From assembly GCA_007695125.1 (NCBI GenBank), contig REEJ01000171.1:1-49175 (forward strand): 49,175 bases of DNA, written 5' to 3'. The position numbers were made by a program, and so were the translations under genes. The stretch's first letter is position 1. Every line of letters begins with the position of its first letter. Of the stretch, positions 41,618 through 48,861 are shown piece by piece. Source of the DNA: Trueperaceae bacterium (lineage in GTDB: Bacteria > Deinococcota > Deinococci > Deinococcales > Trueperaceae). Under the pieces are notes generated by a model. The model was not told the DNA's origin and did no database searches. It worked only from the letters and a program-made list of their open reading frames with translations.

Positions 41618-42930
41618 GGCGCCACGGGCCCGTAGGTGCCGTCGAAGCCGATCGCGACCGCGAAAGCGTCGGCGAGCGACATACGCGGGAGCCACACGTC
41701 GGAGTCGACGTCGAGGTCGGTGCCCTGCAGGTTCCAGCCGAAGAAGCCGCGAACGGTGTTGGCCCACGACTCGACGACTTCGACCTCGGCCTCCGCGGCG
41801 TTGCGGTCGATCAGCGTACGCGCGCCGTAGAGCGCGCCCCACGCCGGGCTGATGGCGTACTCGAGATCGAAGCGGGTGTTGCCCCAAGCGTCGTACACCT
41901 CGAGCGCCCAGTCGGCGATGTTGTCCAGGTCGATGATCGTGTCGAACTCTTGGTAGTCGCCCTGCGCGTTGGCCACGAAGACGTTATCGAGCAGCACCAG
42001 GTCGCTCGCCCGGCGGGCGTTGTCGATCCCGAAGGCGTCGTTGAAGGCGAGGATGTTGTTGGCGACCTCGACCGTGATGCGTCCCTCGAGCAGGATCGCC
42101 GAGCCGCCGAAGCTGCCGAAGGGGCTGTGCTTCTGCGTGAAGAGCGCGGCGTTGTGCGCGAAGCGGTAGCGCGGGAAGTCGTTCGGGTCGTCGGCCGCGA
42201 TGGCGGTGGCGAGGTGGAAGCCGGCGCCGGTGTTGTTGACCGCGACGGAGTGCTCGATGGTCACGTCGGCCGCGGCGCCAGGGTAGAAGGCGAACGCGCC
42301 CTGCGTGGGGGCGGTGTTGGTGACGATCACATGCCGCACGACGATGGTGCTGTCGACGCCGGTGCGGATCACGAGGCCCCCCGACTCCGGGGTCGGCGTG
42401 TGCTGCGGCGTGCCCTGGCGGATGATCCGGCTCCCCTCGTCGTCGGGGTAGTAGTTGCGCGGACCGTGGTCGATGACCACGCCGTCGACGACCACCGTGT
42501 GCACGGTGTCCTCGCCGCGCGCCTGCATGAGCCTGGTCGCGAACCCACTCGTATCGATCATGAGACGCGGGTCGGTGGTGAAGTTCTGGGCGTTGTGCAC
42601 ACCGGTGAGCACCGTCACGTGCGCGCCCCACGGATCGCGGCTGGCGAAGTCGGGGGCGAAGCCGCCGTAGATCTCCACCGGGACGGTGATGTGATCGGCG
42701 CCGTTGTCGGCGCGCCCAGTGAAGGTGCCGCCGGTGATGCACACCACGTCGCCGGGCTCGAGGTCGGTGACGATGTTGCCGAGGTCGCGCGCCGGGCGCT
42801 CGAGGCTGGCGACGCGGCCACTCCCCTGCTCGCTCACGTACTTCGTGCAGGCTTGCGCCAGCGCGGGTGCGCCGGCGAGCAGCAGCGTCGCGAGCGCGAG
42901 TGCGAGGCGGCGGACGGTGGGGTGGTGCAT
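41614..42930 (-). CDS. Secreted beta-helix protein with N-terminal cysteine (first of three)
   Basis: 438 residues; ATG 42930 is preceded by GAAGAGGAGACC. Signal peptide cleaved near ALAQA-C; the sequence then has CTKYVSEQGSG... GDVVCITGGTFTG, a two-cysteine entry strand of a right-handed beta helix. The coils are less regular than in the two downstream paralogues (HSVAVNNTGAGFHLATAI, VANNILAFNDAFGIDNARR). The layout is typical of extracellular DUF1565/choice-of-anchor-type proteins, but no catalytic site is recognised. It heads the three-gene overlapping cluster and is 39 bp after the 61-residue gene. Confidence 0.85.
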   Translation of the reverse strand: MHHPTVRRLALALATLLLAGAPALAQACTKYVSEQGSGRVASLERPARDLGNIVTDLEPGDVVCITGGTFTGRADNGADHITVPVEIYGGFAPDFASRDPWGAHVTVLTGVHNAQNFTTDPRLMIDTSGFATRLMQARGEDTVHTVVVDGVVIDHGPRNYYPDDEGSRIIRQGTPQHTPTPESGGLVIRTGVDSTIVVRHVIVTNTAPTQGAFAFYPGAAADVTIEHSVAVNNTGAGFHLATAIAADDPNDFPRYRFAHNAALFTQKHSPFGSFGGSAILLEGRITVEVANNILAFNDAFGIDNARRASDLVLLDNVFVANAQGDYQEFDTIIDLDNIADWALEVYDAWGNTRFDLEYAISPAWGALYGARTLIDRNAAEAEVEVVESWANTVRGFFGWNLQGTDLDVDSDVWLPRMSLADAFAVAIGFDGTYGPVAP

Positions 42931-42944
42931 GGTCTCCTCTTCCC

Positions 42945-42960
42945 GCCCCGAGGGTGGGGC
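42945..42960 (-). other. Short hairpin between the 61-residue gene and the beta-helix operon
   Basis: GCCCC/GGGGC 5-bp stem with a 6-nt loop in the 39-bp intercistronic gap. It is too short for a strong terminator, so the operon probably continues through it. Confidence 0.35.
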
Positions 42961-42969
42961 TCGGCCGGG

Positions 42970-43155
42970 TCAGGAGCGGGTGTCGTCGCACGCCGCGTCG
43001 GCGTGCACCGCCTCGTCGACGAACGCCCAGGCGGCCACCCACGTCTCGAACTCGAGCACCTCGCGCGTGCGCAGGTCCTGCACGTGCACGCGCTGGGTAC
43101 CGTTCGACTGGGTGAACCGGATCAGGTAGCTGCCGACGAGCCGCTCCTTGGCCAT
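42970..43155 (-). CDS. Small 61-residue protein under a SARP-type promoter
   Basis: Sequence MAKERLVGSYLIRFTQSNGT then RVHVQDLRTREVLEFETWVAAWAFVDEA. It is a compact beta-strand/helix protein with no signal peptide. It has no ribosome-binding site; the ATG starts 7 nt after a TAGCCT -10 box, so the mRNA is probably leaderless. It lies directly after the SARP-type regulator gene and before the beta-helix cluster, all on the same strand. Such small proteins seem to accompany BTAD regulators elsewhere (recollection). The direct repeats upstream suggest it is switched on by that regulator. Confidence 0.75.
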   Translation of the reverse strand: MAKERLVGSYLIRFTQSNGTQRVHVQDLRTREVLEFETWVAAWAFVDEAVHADAACDDTRS

Positions 43156-43162
43156 GCGGGAC

Positions 43163-43168
43163 AGGCTA
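43163..43168 (-). promoter_or_regulatory. -10 box of the 61-residue gene
   Basis: TAGCCT on the minus strand, identical to the -10 box of the lipoprotein gene on the other side of the regulator. There is no -35 match at the normal distance; direct repeats occupy that place. Confidence 0.65.
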
Positions 43169-43176
43169 GGAGGGTG

Positions 43177-43198
43177 CCGTTTCAGTGCCGTTTCGGTG
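43177..43198 (-). promoter_or_regulatory. SARP-type 11-bp direct repeats (two copies)
   Basis: On the minus strand CACCGAAACGG and CACTGAAACGG stand head to tail, the last copy ending exactly 8 bp before the TAGCCT box. The 11-bp period and 8-bp gap are the known arrangement of SARP activator sites. Confidence 0.7.
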
Positions 43199-43230
43199 CC
43201 GCGGCGACCGCAAGGGACGGCGTGTCGAGG

Positions 43231-46185
43231 TCAGCTCGCGAGCAGGAGACGCTCGACGACGGGCGCGAGGCGCTCGGGATCCGCCGGCGGTTCGTGATCG
43301 GCGTCGGGCCGCAGTGCCGCGGCCCGGTCGCGCAGGCTCGGGGGCGTGACCGGGTGACGCAGTACGGCATCGAGCACGGCGGTCGCCAGCTCGCACCGAC
43401 CGGTGGCATCGAGCGCGCCGGCGTACGCCACCAGCACCTGGAGGAGCCGCGGCAGCGCGGCAGCGTCACGGGCGATGCGCAGCGCGGGGAGGTAGTGCGC
43501 GTCTGCGCGCTCGGGAACTCCGCGGCGGACCTGCAGGTCGCCGAGGTTCTTGAGCGTGACGATCTGGCCGAGCGTGTCTCCGACCGCCTCCTTGATGGCC
43601 AGACTCTCGCGGCCCATCGCCTCCGCCTCGTCGAGGCGTCCGAGGGTGCCGTAGAGCACCAGCAGGTTGTTCTTCACCGACGAGACGCCGCGCGGGTAGG
43701 CCAGACGCCCGTACACCTCGAGGCTCCGTTCGTAGCGGCGCGCCGCCTCCTGCGCGTCGCCGCGCGCGTCGGCGATGTAGCCGAGGTTGTTCAGCGCGGT
43801 GGCGCGCGACAGCTCGTCGCCGACCCGCTCGAAGAGCGTCACGCAGCGGAGGAAGCGCGCCTCCGCCGCATCGAACCGCTCTTGCATCGCCTCCATGCTG
43901 CCGAGCGAGTTGAGCACGTTGGCGAGCTCGGCCTCGTCGCCACTCGCCTCGAACGCGGCGACGGCGCGCTCGTAGACCGCGTCCGCCTCGTCGAACGCTC
44001 CTTGTAGCTGCAGCACGTCGCCGAGACAGCGCTGGGCGCGCCCGGCCAACGTGTCGTCGCCGATCCTCCCAGCACGCTCCGCAGCTGACGCTGCGAAGCC
44101 GCGGGCCTCGGCGAGCTCGCCACGCTCCCGGGCGGTCGTCGCGGCCGCCACCTCCACCGTGGTGGCGAGCGCCTGCGCGAACCTCCCGTCGACCACGCCC
44201 ACGCGCTCGAGCGATGCGCGGCACAGCTCACCACCGCGGCGGTAGTGCCCGAGCAGGTCGTAGTGGTCGAACAGCGGCTTGGCGACCTGCAGCGCACGCT
44301 CGAACGCGTGGGTGTCGAGGAGGCGCAGCCACGCGCGCTCGAGGTTGGCGAGGTCGTCGCCGAGCGCGACGAGCGCCTCGCTCGCACCGGTGGCGGGGTG
44401 CTCGGCGACGGCCGCGAGTCGCTCCGTGTAGTGCTCGGCGTGCGCGTCGAGCGCAGCGGCCTCGAGCTCGGGGTCGTCTGCCAGCGCCTCGGCCGCGTAC
44501 TGCGCAACCAGGGCGTGGCTGGCGAAGCGGTCGGGCCCGAGCCGCTGGACGAGCGACTGGTTCAGCAGGCTGAGCAGGAGCGCGCGCGGCGCCCCACTGA
44601 CCGCAGCCGCGGCCGCGAGCGTGCCGCCGCCCACGAGGACGGAGAGGCGGGCGAGCGCCGCGCGCTTGGCGGTGCTGAGGTCGGCCCAGGTCCGCTCGAG
44701 CACCGAACGCATGCTGCGGTGACGCTCGGGGACGTCCATGAGGTCGGTCTCGAGCAGGTGGTACCCGGTCTCGAGCTCGTCCGCGACGGTCGCGAGCGGC
44801 ATCGCCCGGACCCACGTCGCGGCGAGCTCCAGCGCCAAGGGGAGCCCCTGCACCGCGCTCGCGATGCGCGCAGCGGCCGCGAGCTCACCGTCGCCGACCT
44901 GCAGGCGCGGCTCGACGCGGCGCGCCGCACCGAGCAGCAGCGTGACCGCGTCGCTGCGACCGCCGGTTTCGTCGGCATCGGTCCGCAGGCCTGCGAGGTC
45001 GAGCACCACCTCACTCTGGAGCGCCAGGCGCCGGCGCGAGGTGACGACCGCCCGCGCCGCCCCGTCACCGGCGAGCCACGCCCCGAGGCGTGCGGCGTGT
45101 TCGGCGAGGGGCTCGAACTCGTCGAGGACCAGGAGCACGTCGAGCTCGGCCAGGACCTCCCGCAACCGCCGGTCGGCCGCTTCGCTGCCGCCCTCGACCT
45201 CGATGCCGAGCGCCTCGGCGACCCGCTCGAGGAGACCGTCGCCGTCACGCACGGCAGCGAGCGGTACGAAGACCGCCCCGGCGCCATGACGTGCGGCGCG
45301 GCGTCGAGCGAACTCGAGCGCCAGGCGCGTCTTGCCGATCCCACCGAGGCCGAGGATGGTGACGAGTCGCACGCCTTCGGCGTCGATCAGCGCCTCGAGC
45401 TGAGCCAGCTCCTGCGCACGGCCGACGAAGCGCGTGGCCGGCTCCGGGAGCATCGGCCGTTGCGGCTCTGGGGCCGGAGGCTGCTCGCCGACGGCAGGCT
45501 GTGGCTCCAGCGCCGCGCGGGTCGCGGCCGTCGGGGTCGTACCGACCTCGCGCTCGAGGAGGTCGCTGAACGCGTCGAAGCGGCGCTGCGCCTCGGTCGC
45601 GCGCCCAGAGCGTACGAGCGTCACCAGGAGGTGCTCCATCGCCCGCTCGTCCAGGTCGTCGATCGCCACGAGCCGTTCGAGAGCGTCGATCGCGTCCGTC
45701 CAGGCAGCCTCTGCGAGGCGCGCCTCCGCCAGGCGCTCGAGCGCCCCTCGATATCGGGACTGGAGCTCGAGCCGCTCGAGCTCGAGCCAGGTGTCGAAGG
45801 TCGGACGACCGCGCAGCGCGTACCCGGCGAGGAGCGGTCCCCGGTACGAACGCACGGCGGCGTCCAGGTCGTCCGCGGCGAGCGCAGCGCGGAACGTGGC
45901 GACGTCGTGACCGACGTCGAAGCGCACGCGGTGGGGTTCGACCTGCAGCCCAGCGGCCCACGGCAGCTGCTGCGCACGGTGCAGCTGCAGTCGGAGATAC
46001 TGCAGAGCCTGCGACTCGGCCTCGTCGGGTCGATACAGGTAGGCGAGGTCGGTGCGCGGCACCCAGCCCTCGGCGAGCGCGAGATACGCCAGGAGCGACG
46101 CGGGTGCGTTCACCGGGAGTGTGGACTCGACGCCAGCGTGCACGACCGCTGGGCTGCCGAACAGGGTGAGGCGCACGTCGGGCAC
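43231..46185 (-). CDS. SARP-type transcriptional activator (BTAD, NB-ARC ATPase, TPR)
   Basis: 984 residues from GTG 46185, which lies 5 nt after a TAGACT box and gives a leaderless start; the track start at 46233 adds low-complexity sequence. Domains: an OmpR-like winged DNA-binding domain (1-90, VRLTLFGSPAVVHAG); a bacterial transcriptional activation domain (about 95-235, DVATFRAALAADDLDAAVRSYRGPLL...); an NB-ARC/STAND ATPase with P-loop GLGGIGKT (279-286); and TPR-like repeats to the C-terminus (NNLGYIADARGDAQEAARRYERSLEVYG). Proteins of this class bind 11-bp direct repeats and recruit RNA polymerase. Matching repeats lie in both flanking promoters. Confidence 0.92.
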   Translation of the reverse strand: MPDVRLTLFGSPAVVHAGVESTLPVNAPASLLAYLALAEGWVPRTDLAYLYRPDEAESQALQYLRLQLHRAQQLPWAAGLQVEPHRVRFDVGHDVATFRAALAADDLDAAVRSYRGPLLAGYALRGRPTFDTWLELERLELQSRYRGALERLAEARLAEAAWTDAIDALERLVAIDDLDERAMEHLLVTLVRSGRATEAQRRFDAFSDLLEREVGTTPTAATRAALEPQPAVGEQPPAPEPQRPMLPEPATRFVGRAQELAQLEALIDAEGVRLVTILGLGGIGKTRLALEFARRRAARHGAGAVFVPLAAVRDGDGLLERVAEALGIEVEGGSEAADRRLREVLAELDVLLVLDEFEPLAEHAARLGAWLAGDGAARAVVTSRRRLALQSEVVLDLAGLRTDADETGGRSDAVTLLLGAARRVEPRLQVGDGELAAAARIASAVQGLPLALELAATWVRAMPLATVADELETGYHLLETDLMDVPERHRSMRSVLERTWADLSTAKRAALARLSVLVGGGTLAAAAAVSGAPRALLLSLLNQSLVQRLGPDRFASHALVAQYAAEALADDPELEAAALDAHAEHYTERLAAVAEHPATGASEALVALGDDLANLERAWLRLLDTHAFERALQVAKPLFDHYDLLGHYRRGGELCRASLERVGVVDGRFAQALATTVEVAAATTARERGELAEARGFAASAAERAGRIGDDTLAGRAQRCLGDVLQLQGAFDEADAVYERAVAAFEASGDEAELANVLNSLGSMEAMQERFDAAEARFLRCVTLFERVGDELSRATALNNLGYIADARGDAQEAARRYERSLEVYGRLAYPRGVSSVKNNLLVLYGTLGRLDEAEAMGRESLAIKEAVGDTLGQIVTLKNLGDLQVRRGVPERADAHYLPALRIARDAAALPRLLQVLVAYAGALDATGRCELATAVLDAVLRHPVTPPSLRDRAAALRPDADHEPPADPERLAPVVERLLLAS

Positions 46186-46188
46186 GCG

Positions 46189-46196
46189 GGAGTCTA
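46189..46196 (-). promoter_or_regulatory. -10 region of the SARP gene
   Basis: TAGACT on the minus strand within GGTAGACTC, 5 nt before the GTG start at 46185. Confidence 0.45.
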
Positions 46197-46263
46197 CCGC
46201 CGGGGCTGAGCGCGGCTGGGGCAGCGGGCACACAGGACGCTCGGCGTCGATGCCGCCGTGCGT

Positions 46264-46296
46264 GCGCTAAGCGGGCGCTAAGCCGGCGCTAAGCGG
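46264..46296 (+). promoter_or_regulatory. SARP-type 11-bp direct repeats (three copies)
   Basis: GCGCTAAGCGG, GCGCTAAGCCG and GCGCTAAGCGG stand in tandem with no gap, and the last copy ends 8 bp before a TAGCCT -10 box (46305-46310). The spacing is the same as at 43177-43198, and the two repeat types share AArCGG at their 3' ends. Confidence 0.75.
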
Positions 46297-46304
46297 GCGC
46301 ACCA

Positions 46305-46310
46305 TAGCCT
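46305..46310 (+). promoter_or_regulatory. -10 box of the lipoprotein gene
   Basis: TAGCCT, 8 bp downstream of the SARP repeats; the repeats cover the -35 region, so the promoter should depend on the activator. Confidence 0.65.
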
Positions 46311-46378
46311 CGCGACCGGACGGTTGGGCAGGCCACGGCCGTGGTCGGCACCTCTCCGTATCGCCGTTGGAGGCCATG

Positions 46379-47482
46379 ATGCAGACACACTCGCTCCGCT
46401 CTCGTGCCGCCCTCGCCCCGCTGATCGCGCTCGCGCTTGCGCTGTCTGCCTGCGGTGGCCCCGCGCCCGGCGGTCCGGGTGACCCGGACCCGGACCCGGA
46501 CCCGGACCCGACCGGCGTGACGCCCGCCATCCTCTTCCTCGGTGACGACTCCGGCATCCTCCAGGTCCTGCACAGCACGTCCACCGGCATCGCCGCTCGC
46601 GCCCCGCTGGTCCTGCCCGAGGACGCCGAGCCATGCGGCAGTGCCGCGCATGACGGGCGTCTCTACGTCGGCGACTACTGGAACGAGGTCATCTATGCCT
46701 ACGACCTCGAGGCCGCGATCGGCGGCGGCGTCGTGAGCCCACTCGCGACCGCTACCCCCAACGTCTCAGGGATCGTCGAGCCATGCGGTCTCGCGTTCGA
46801 CTCGAACGGCGACCTCTGGGTCGGTGACTTCTCCTCCGGCAACCGCGTCCTCACGTTCACCGATCCAGCCACGTGGAGCGGCGACGAGAGCCCGACCCCG
46901 TCGCGCATCCTGACGATGTCGTCGGCGGGCAGCTTCCAGAGCTGGGTCGACGTGGTCGACGTCGCTTTCGACGACGATGGCAACCTCTGGGTGGTCGACG
47001 AGTGGTACGAGACGATCACACGGATCGACGACCCGACCTCGCTCCCCGCCGACGCCACCAACACGGTGCCGTCGCTGCAGATCGTCGACGTCGAGGTGCC
47101 ACCGAGCGACGGCCTGAGCTACTCGCTGTACCTGCCGAACAGCGTCGCCATCGGCCCAGACGGCATGGTCTACGTCGGCAACGACTGGAGCTCGACCAAC
47201 CTGATCACACGCTACGACGACGTCGGTCTGGTCGACACGACCGGACAGGTCGAGCTCGTGCCGGGGGCCTACATCGTCGCCCCCGCTCCGTTGACGCGAT
47301 CCTTCAGCGTCGGCTTCGACCCCGATGGTCGCCTCTGGGTCGCCGACCGCGCCCGCTTGCACCGGCTCACCGGGTACACGGGCGATGGCGTGGTGAACGC
47401 CGGCAGCGGCGACTCGATCGCCCTCGCCGGCGCGACCACGTACTACGGCGGCATGACCTGGGTCGCCTGGTCCGGCGACTGA
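46379..47482 (+). CDS. Lipoprotein with NHL/SMP-30-like beta-propeller
   Basis: 367 residues from ATG 46379, 5 nt after GGAGG (the track uses a TTG at 46367). Signal peptide with lipobox LSAC, so it is membrane-anchored. A (DP)n linker follows, encoded by tandem GACCCG hexamers, then a propeller with repeated blades: CGLAFDSNGDLWVGDFSSGNRVL, VDVAFDDDGNLWVVDEWYETI, NSVAIGPDGMVYVGNDW and SVGFDPDGRLWVADRARL. It could bind a ligand or hydrolyse lactones, but no catalytic residues are identified. It is divergent from the SARP gene and carries a three-copy SARP repeat in its promoter. Confidence 0.88.
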   Translation: MQTHSLRSRAALAPLIALALALSACGGPAPGGPGDPDPDPDPDPTGVTPAILFLGDDSGILQVLHSTSTGIAARAPLVLPEDAEPCGSAAHDGRLYVGDYWNEVIYAYDLEAAIGGGVVSPLATATPNVSGIVEPCGLAFDSNGDLWVGDFSSGNRVLTFTDPATWSGDESPTPSRILTMSSAGSFQSWVDVVDVAFDDDGNLWVVDEWYETITRIDDPTSLPADATNTVPSLQIVDVEVPPSDGLSYSLYLPNSVAIGPDGMVYVGNDWSSTNLITRYDDVGLVDTTGQVELVPGAYIVAPAPLTRSFSVGFDPDGRLWVADRARLHRLTGYTGDGVVNAGSGDSIALAGATTYYGGMTWVAWSGD

Positions 47483-47527
47483 TCTCCGCGACGGCCGTTG
47501 CTCGTCTAAACGCTCGGCTCCTGGGTC

Positions 47528-47818
47528 GTGCGCGAGACCGTCAGGGACACGGACGACCCGACGGCGATGCACACGGCGCTTGTGCCGGTCGGCCTCTCCC
47601 CTGCAGACTACGGGTTGCCTACGGAGCAGGACGAGTTCGTCGCCCGTTTCGAGTCCACGCCGTTACCGGATCTCCGCCGGGATGACGAGACGACCACCGG
47701 CACCCAATCGCACGCGCACTTCAATCGTCTTGCCATGATGTGCGAGACCTGGCGCGCGTATCGCATGACGTCATCACATGCAGAGCCTGGCACAGCAACC
47801 GACCAGGACATCGGATGA
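47528..47818 (+). CDS. Doubtful small ORF after the lipoprotein gene
   Basis: 96 codons from a GTG; a shorter start is ATG 47566 (MHTALVPVGLSPADYGLPTEQDEFVARFEST). No ribosome-binding site and no recognisable domain are present, and the composition is less GC-biased than neighbouring genes. It may be a remnant of foreign DNA or chance. Nothing else was found between 47483 and 47834. Confidence 0.25.
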   Translation: MRETVRDTDDPTAMHTALVPVGLSPADYGLPTEQDEFVARFESTPLPDLRRDDETTTGTQSHAHFNRLAMMCETWRAYRMTSSHAEPGTATDQDIG

Positions 47819-47834
47819 CGGCACCCACCCGTCG

Positions 47835-48314
47835 TCACATCGGATCAAAGACCCGCTTGTCGGTGCCGAACGCCCTGCTGTAGGCGCCGCGAACGTACTT
47901 CACCTGCCAGGTGTGCCCGGTGAGGTGGCCCGCGTGCGTGCGGACCACCTTGCCGACGGTGTAGCCCTCGGCGTCCAAGTACGTGACCGGGCGGTCGAGC
48001 TCGGCCTGCTCGATCGCCGCGAAGCGCTCGCGTCGGCGCGCCACGAGCGGTGTGAACGCCGCCCAGAACCCGTCCGCATCGACCACCGGCCGTATGCGCT
48101 CGCCGGCCTCGGCGCGGCCGCCAGCGACGTCGTCGAGAACGTCCACGACCCAGCCCTCGTACCAGAGGTGGTGACCGAGGATCCAGCGGATGGCGTTCGC
48201 CGCCGCGTGGGGGCGCCAGTCGAGTTCCTCGGCCGTGATGTCGGTGAGGGTGCGGCGCAGGATCCCGACCTGTGCCTCGGCGAGCGCGTCGTACGCACGG
48301 ACGATGTCGAGCAT
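47835..48314 (-). CDS. DinB-family protein
   Basis: 159 residues from ATG 48314 after GGAGGG; the upstream track ORF is a shadow. The four-helix DinB/YfiT-like fold carries the metal-binding histidines: IRWILGHHLWYEGW in helix 2 and RTHAGHLTGHTWQVKYVRG in helix 4. Family members are metal-dependent hydrolases or thiol transferases, often induced by stress; the substrate is unknown. It is a single gene, divergent from the heliorhodopsin relic. Confidence 0.88.
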   Translation of the reverse strand: MLDIVRAYDALAEAQVGILRRTLTDITAEELDWRPHAAANAIRWILGHHLWYEGWVVDVLDDVAGGRAEAGERIRPVVDADGFWAAFTPLVARRRERFAAIEQAELDRPVTYLDAEGYTVGKVVRTHAGHLTGHTWQVKYVRGAYSRAFGTDKRVFDPM

Positions 48315-48342
48315 GGTGTCCCTCCGGTACGGTCGATGGTAG

Positions 48343-48788
48343 CGCAGCCTGCGCCGCTTCAACGCAATCATGGGCCTGGTGCACCTTGTCCAGGGCGTGT
48401 TCATGATCCTGGTCAGCAACGACACCACCTGCCCGATCATCACCAACGACCCCAGTTTCGACCTCGAGACGTCCAGCCTGCCGCCGAACCCGCAGCTCCT
48501 GTTCGATCTCCGCTTCGGCCCGGCCGTGGCAGCCTTCCTTTCACCCTCAACGCCACCATGAACCTGGTCGGGATCATGATGGAGGTCCACGACCGCTACA
48601 CCAAGCGCGTCGACTGGACCGCGCTCGTCTACGGCTGCGTGGCCGGAATCGTGCCCTGGATCGTGATCACGATGTACGTCGTCGGTGCGGTCACCTCGGG
48701 TGGCGAGGCCGGGCCGCCGGCGTTCGTCTACTTCATCATCCCGACGCTGTTCGTGTTCTTCAACATCGTCGCGGTGACCCTTGCGCCG
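48343..48788 (+). pseudogene. Heliorhodopsin pseudogene with internal deletion
   Basis: Frame 1 (48343-48540) reads SLRRFNAIMGLVHLVQGVFM followed by LVSND...LFDLRFGPAVAAFL, the first helix and the long loop of heliorhodopsins. After a junction near 48540 the match continues in another frame: FTLNATMNLVGIMMEVHDR, VDWTALVYGCVAGIVPWIVI and FVYFIIPTLFVFFNIVAVTL, which correspond to the middle helices. The second and third helices (roughly 60-80 residues) are deleted, the start codon is missing, and the sequence ends before the last helices, including the retinal-binding lysine. The gene is therefore dead. It was recognised by motif memory, without a database search. Confidence 0.75.
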
Positions 48789-48861
48789 GTTAGAGCAGGA
48801 GAGTCCTCGTGGGCGGTCGTGCACCTTGGTGGACGTCGCCCTGCTGGACGTGCAGCATCGG

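Noticed and set aside
38178-44007. Long plus-strand ORFs (38178-40124, 40154-41635, 41950-44007) opposite the beta-helix cluster
   Set aside because: Mirror frames of repeat-rich secreted proteins; no signal peptide, start site or domain.
46484-46513. Tandem GACCCG hexamers, at first sight a microsatellite or CRISPR-like repeat
   Set aside because: They encode the (DP)n linker after the lipobox of the lipoprotein; no spacers and no cas genes.
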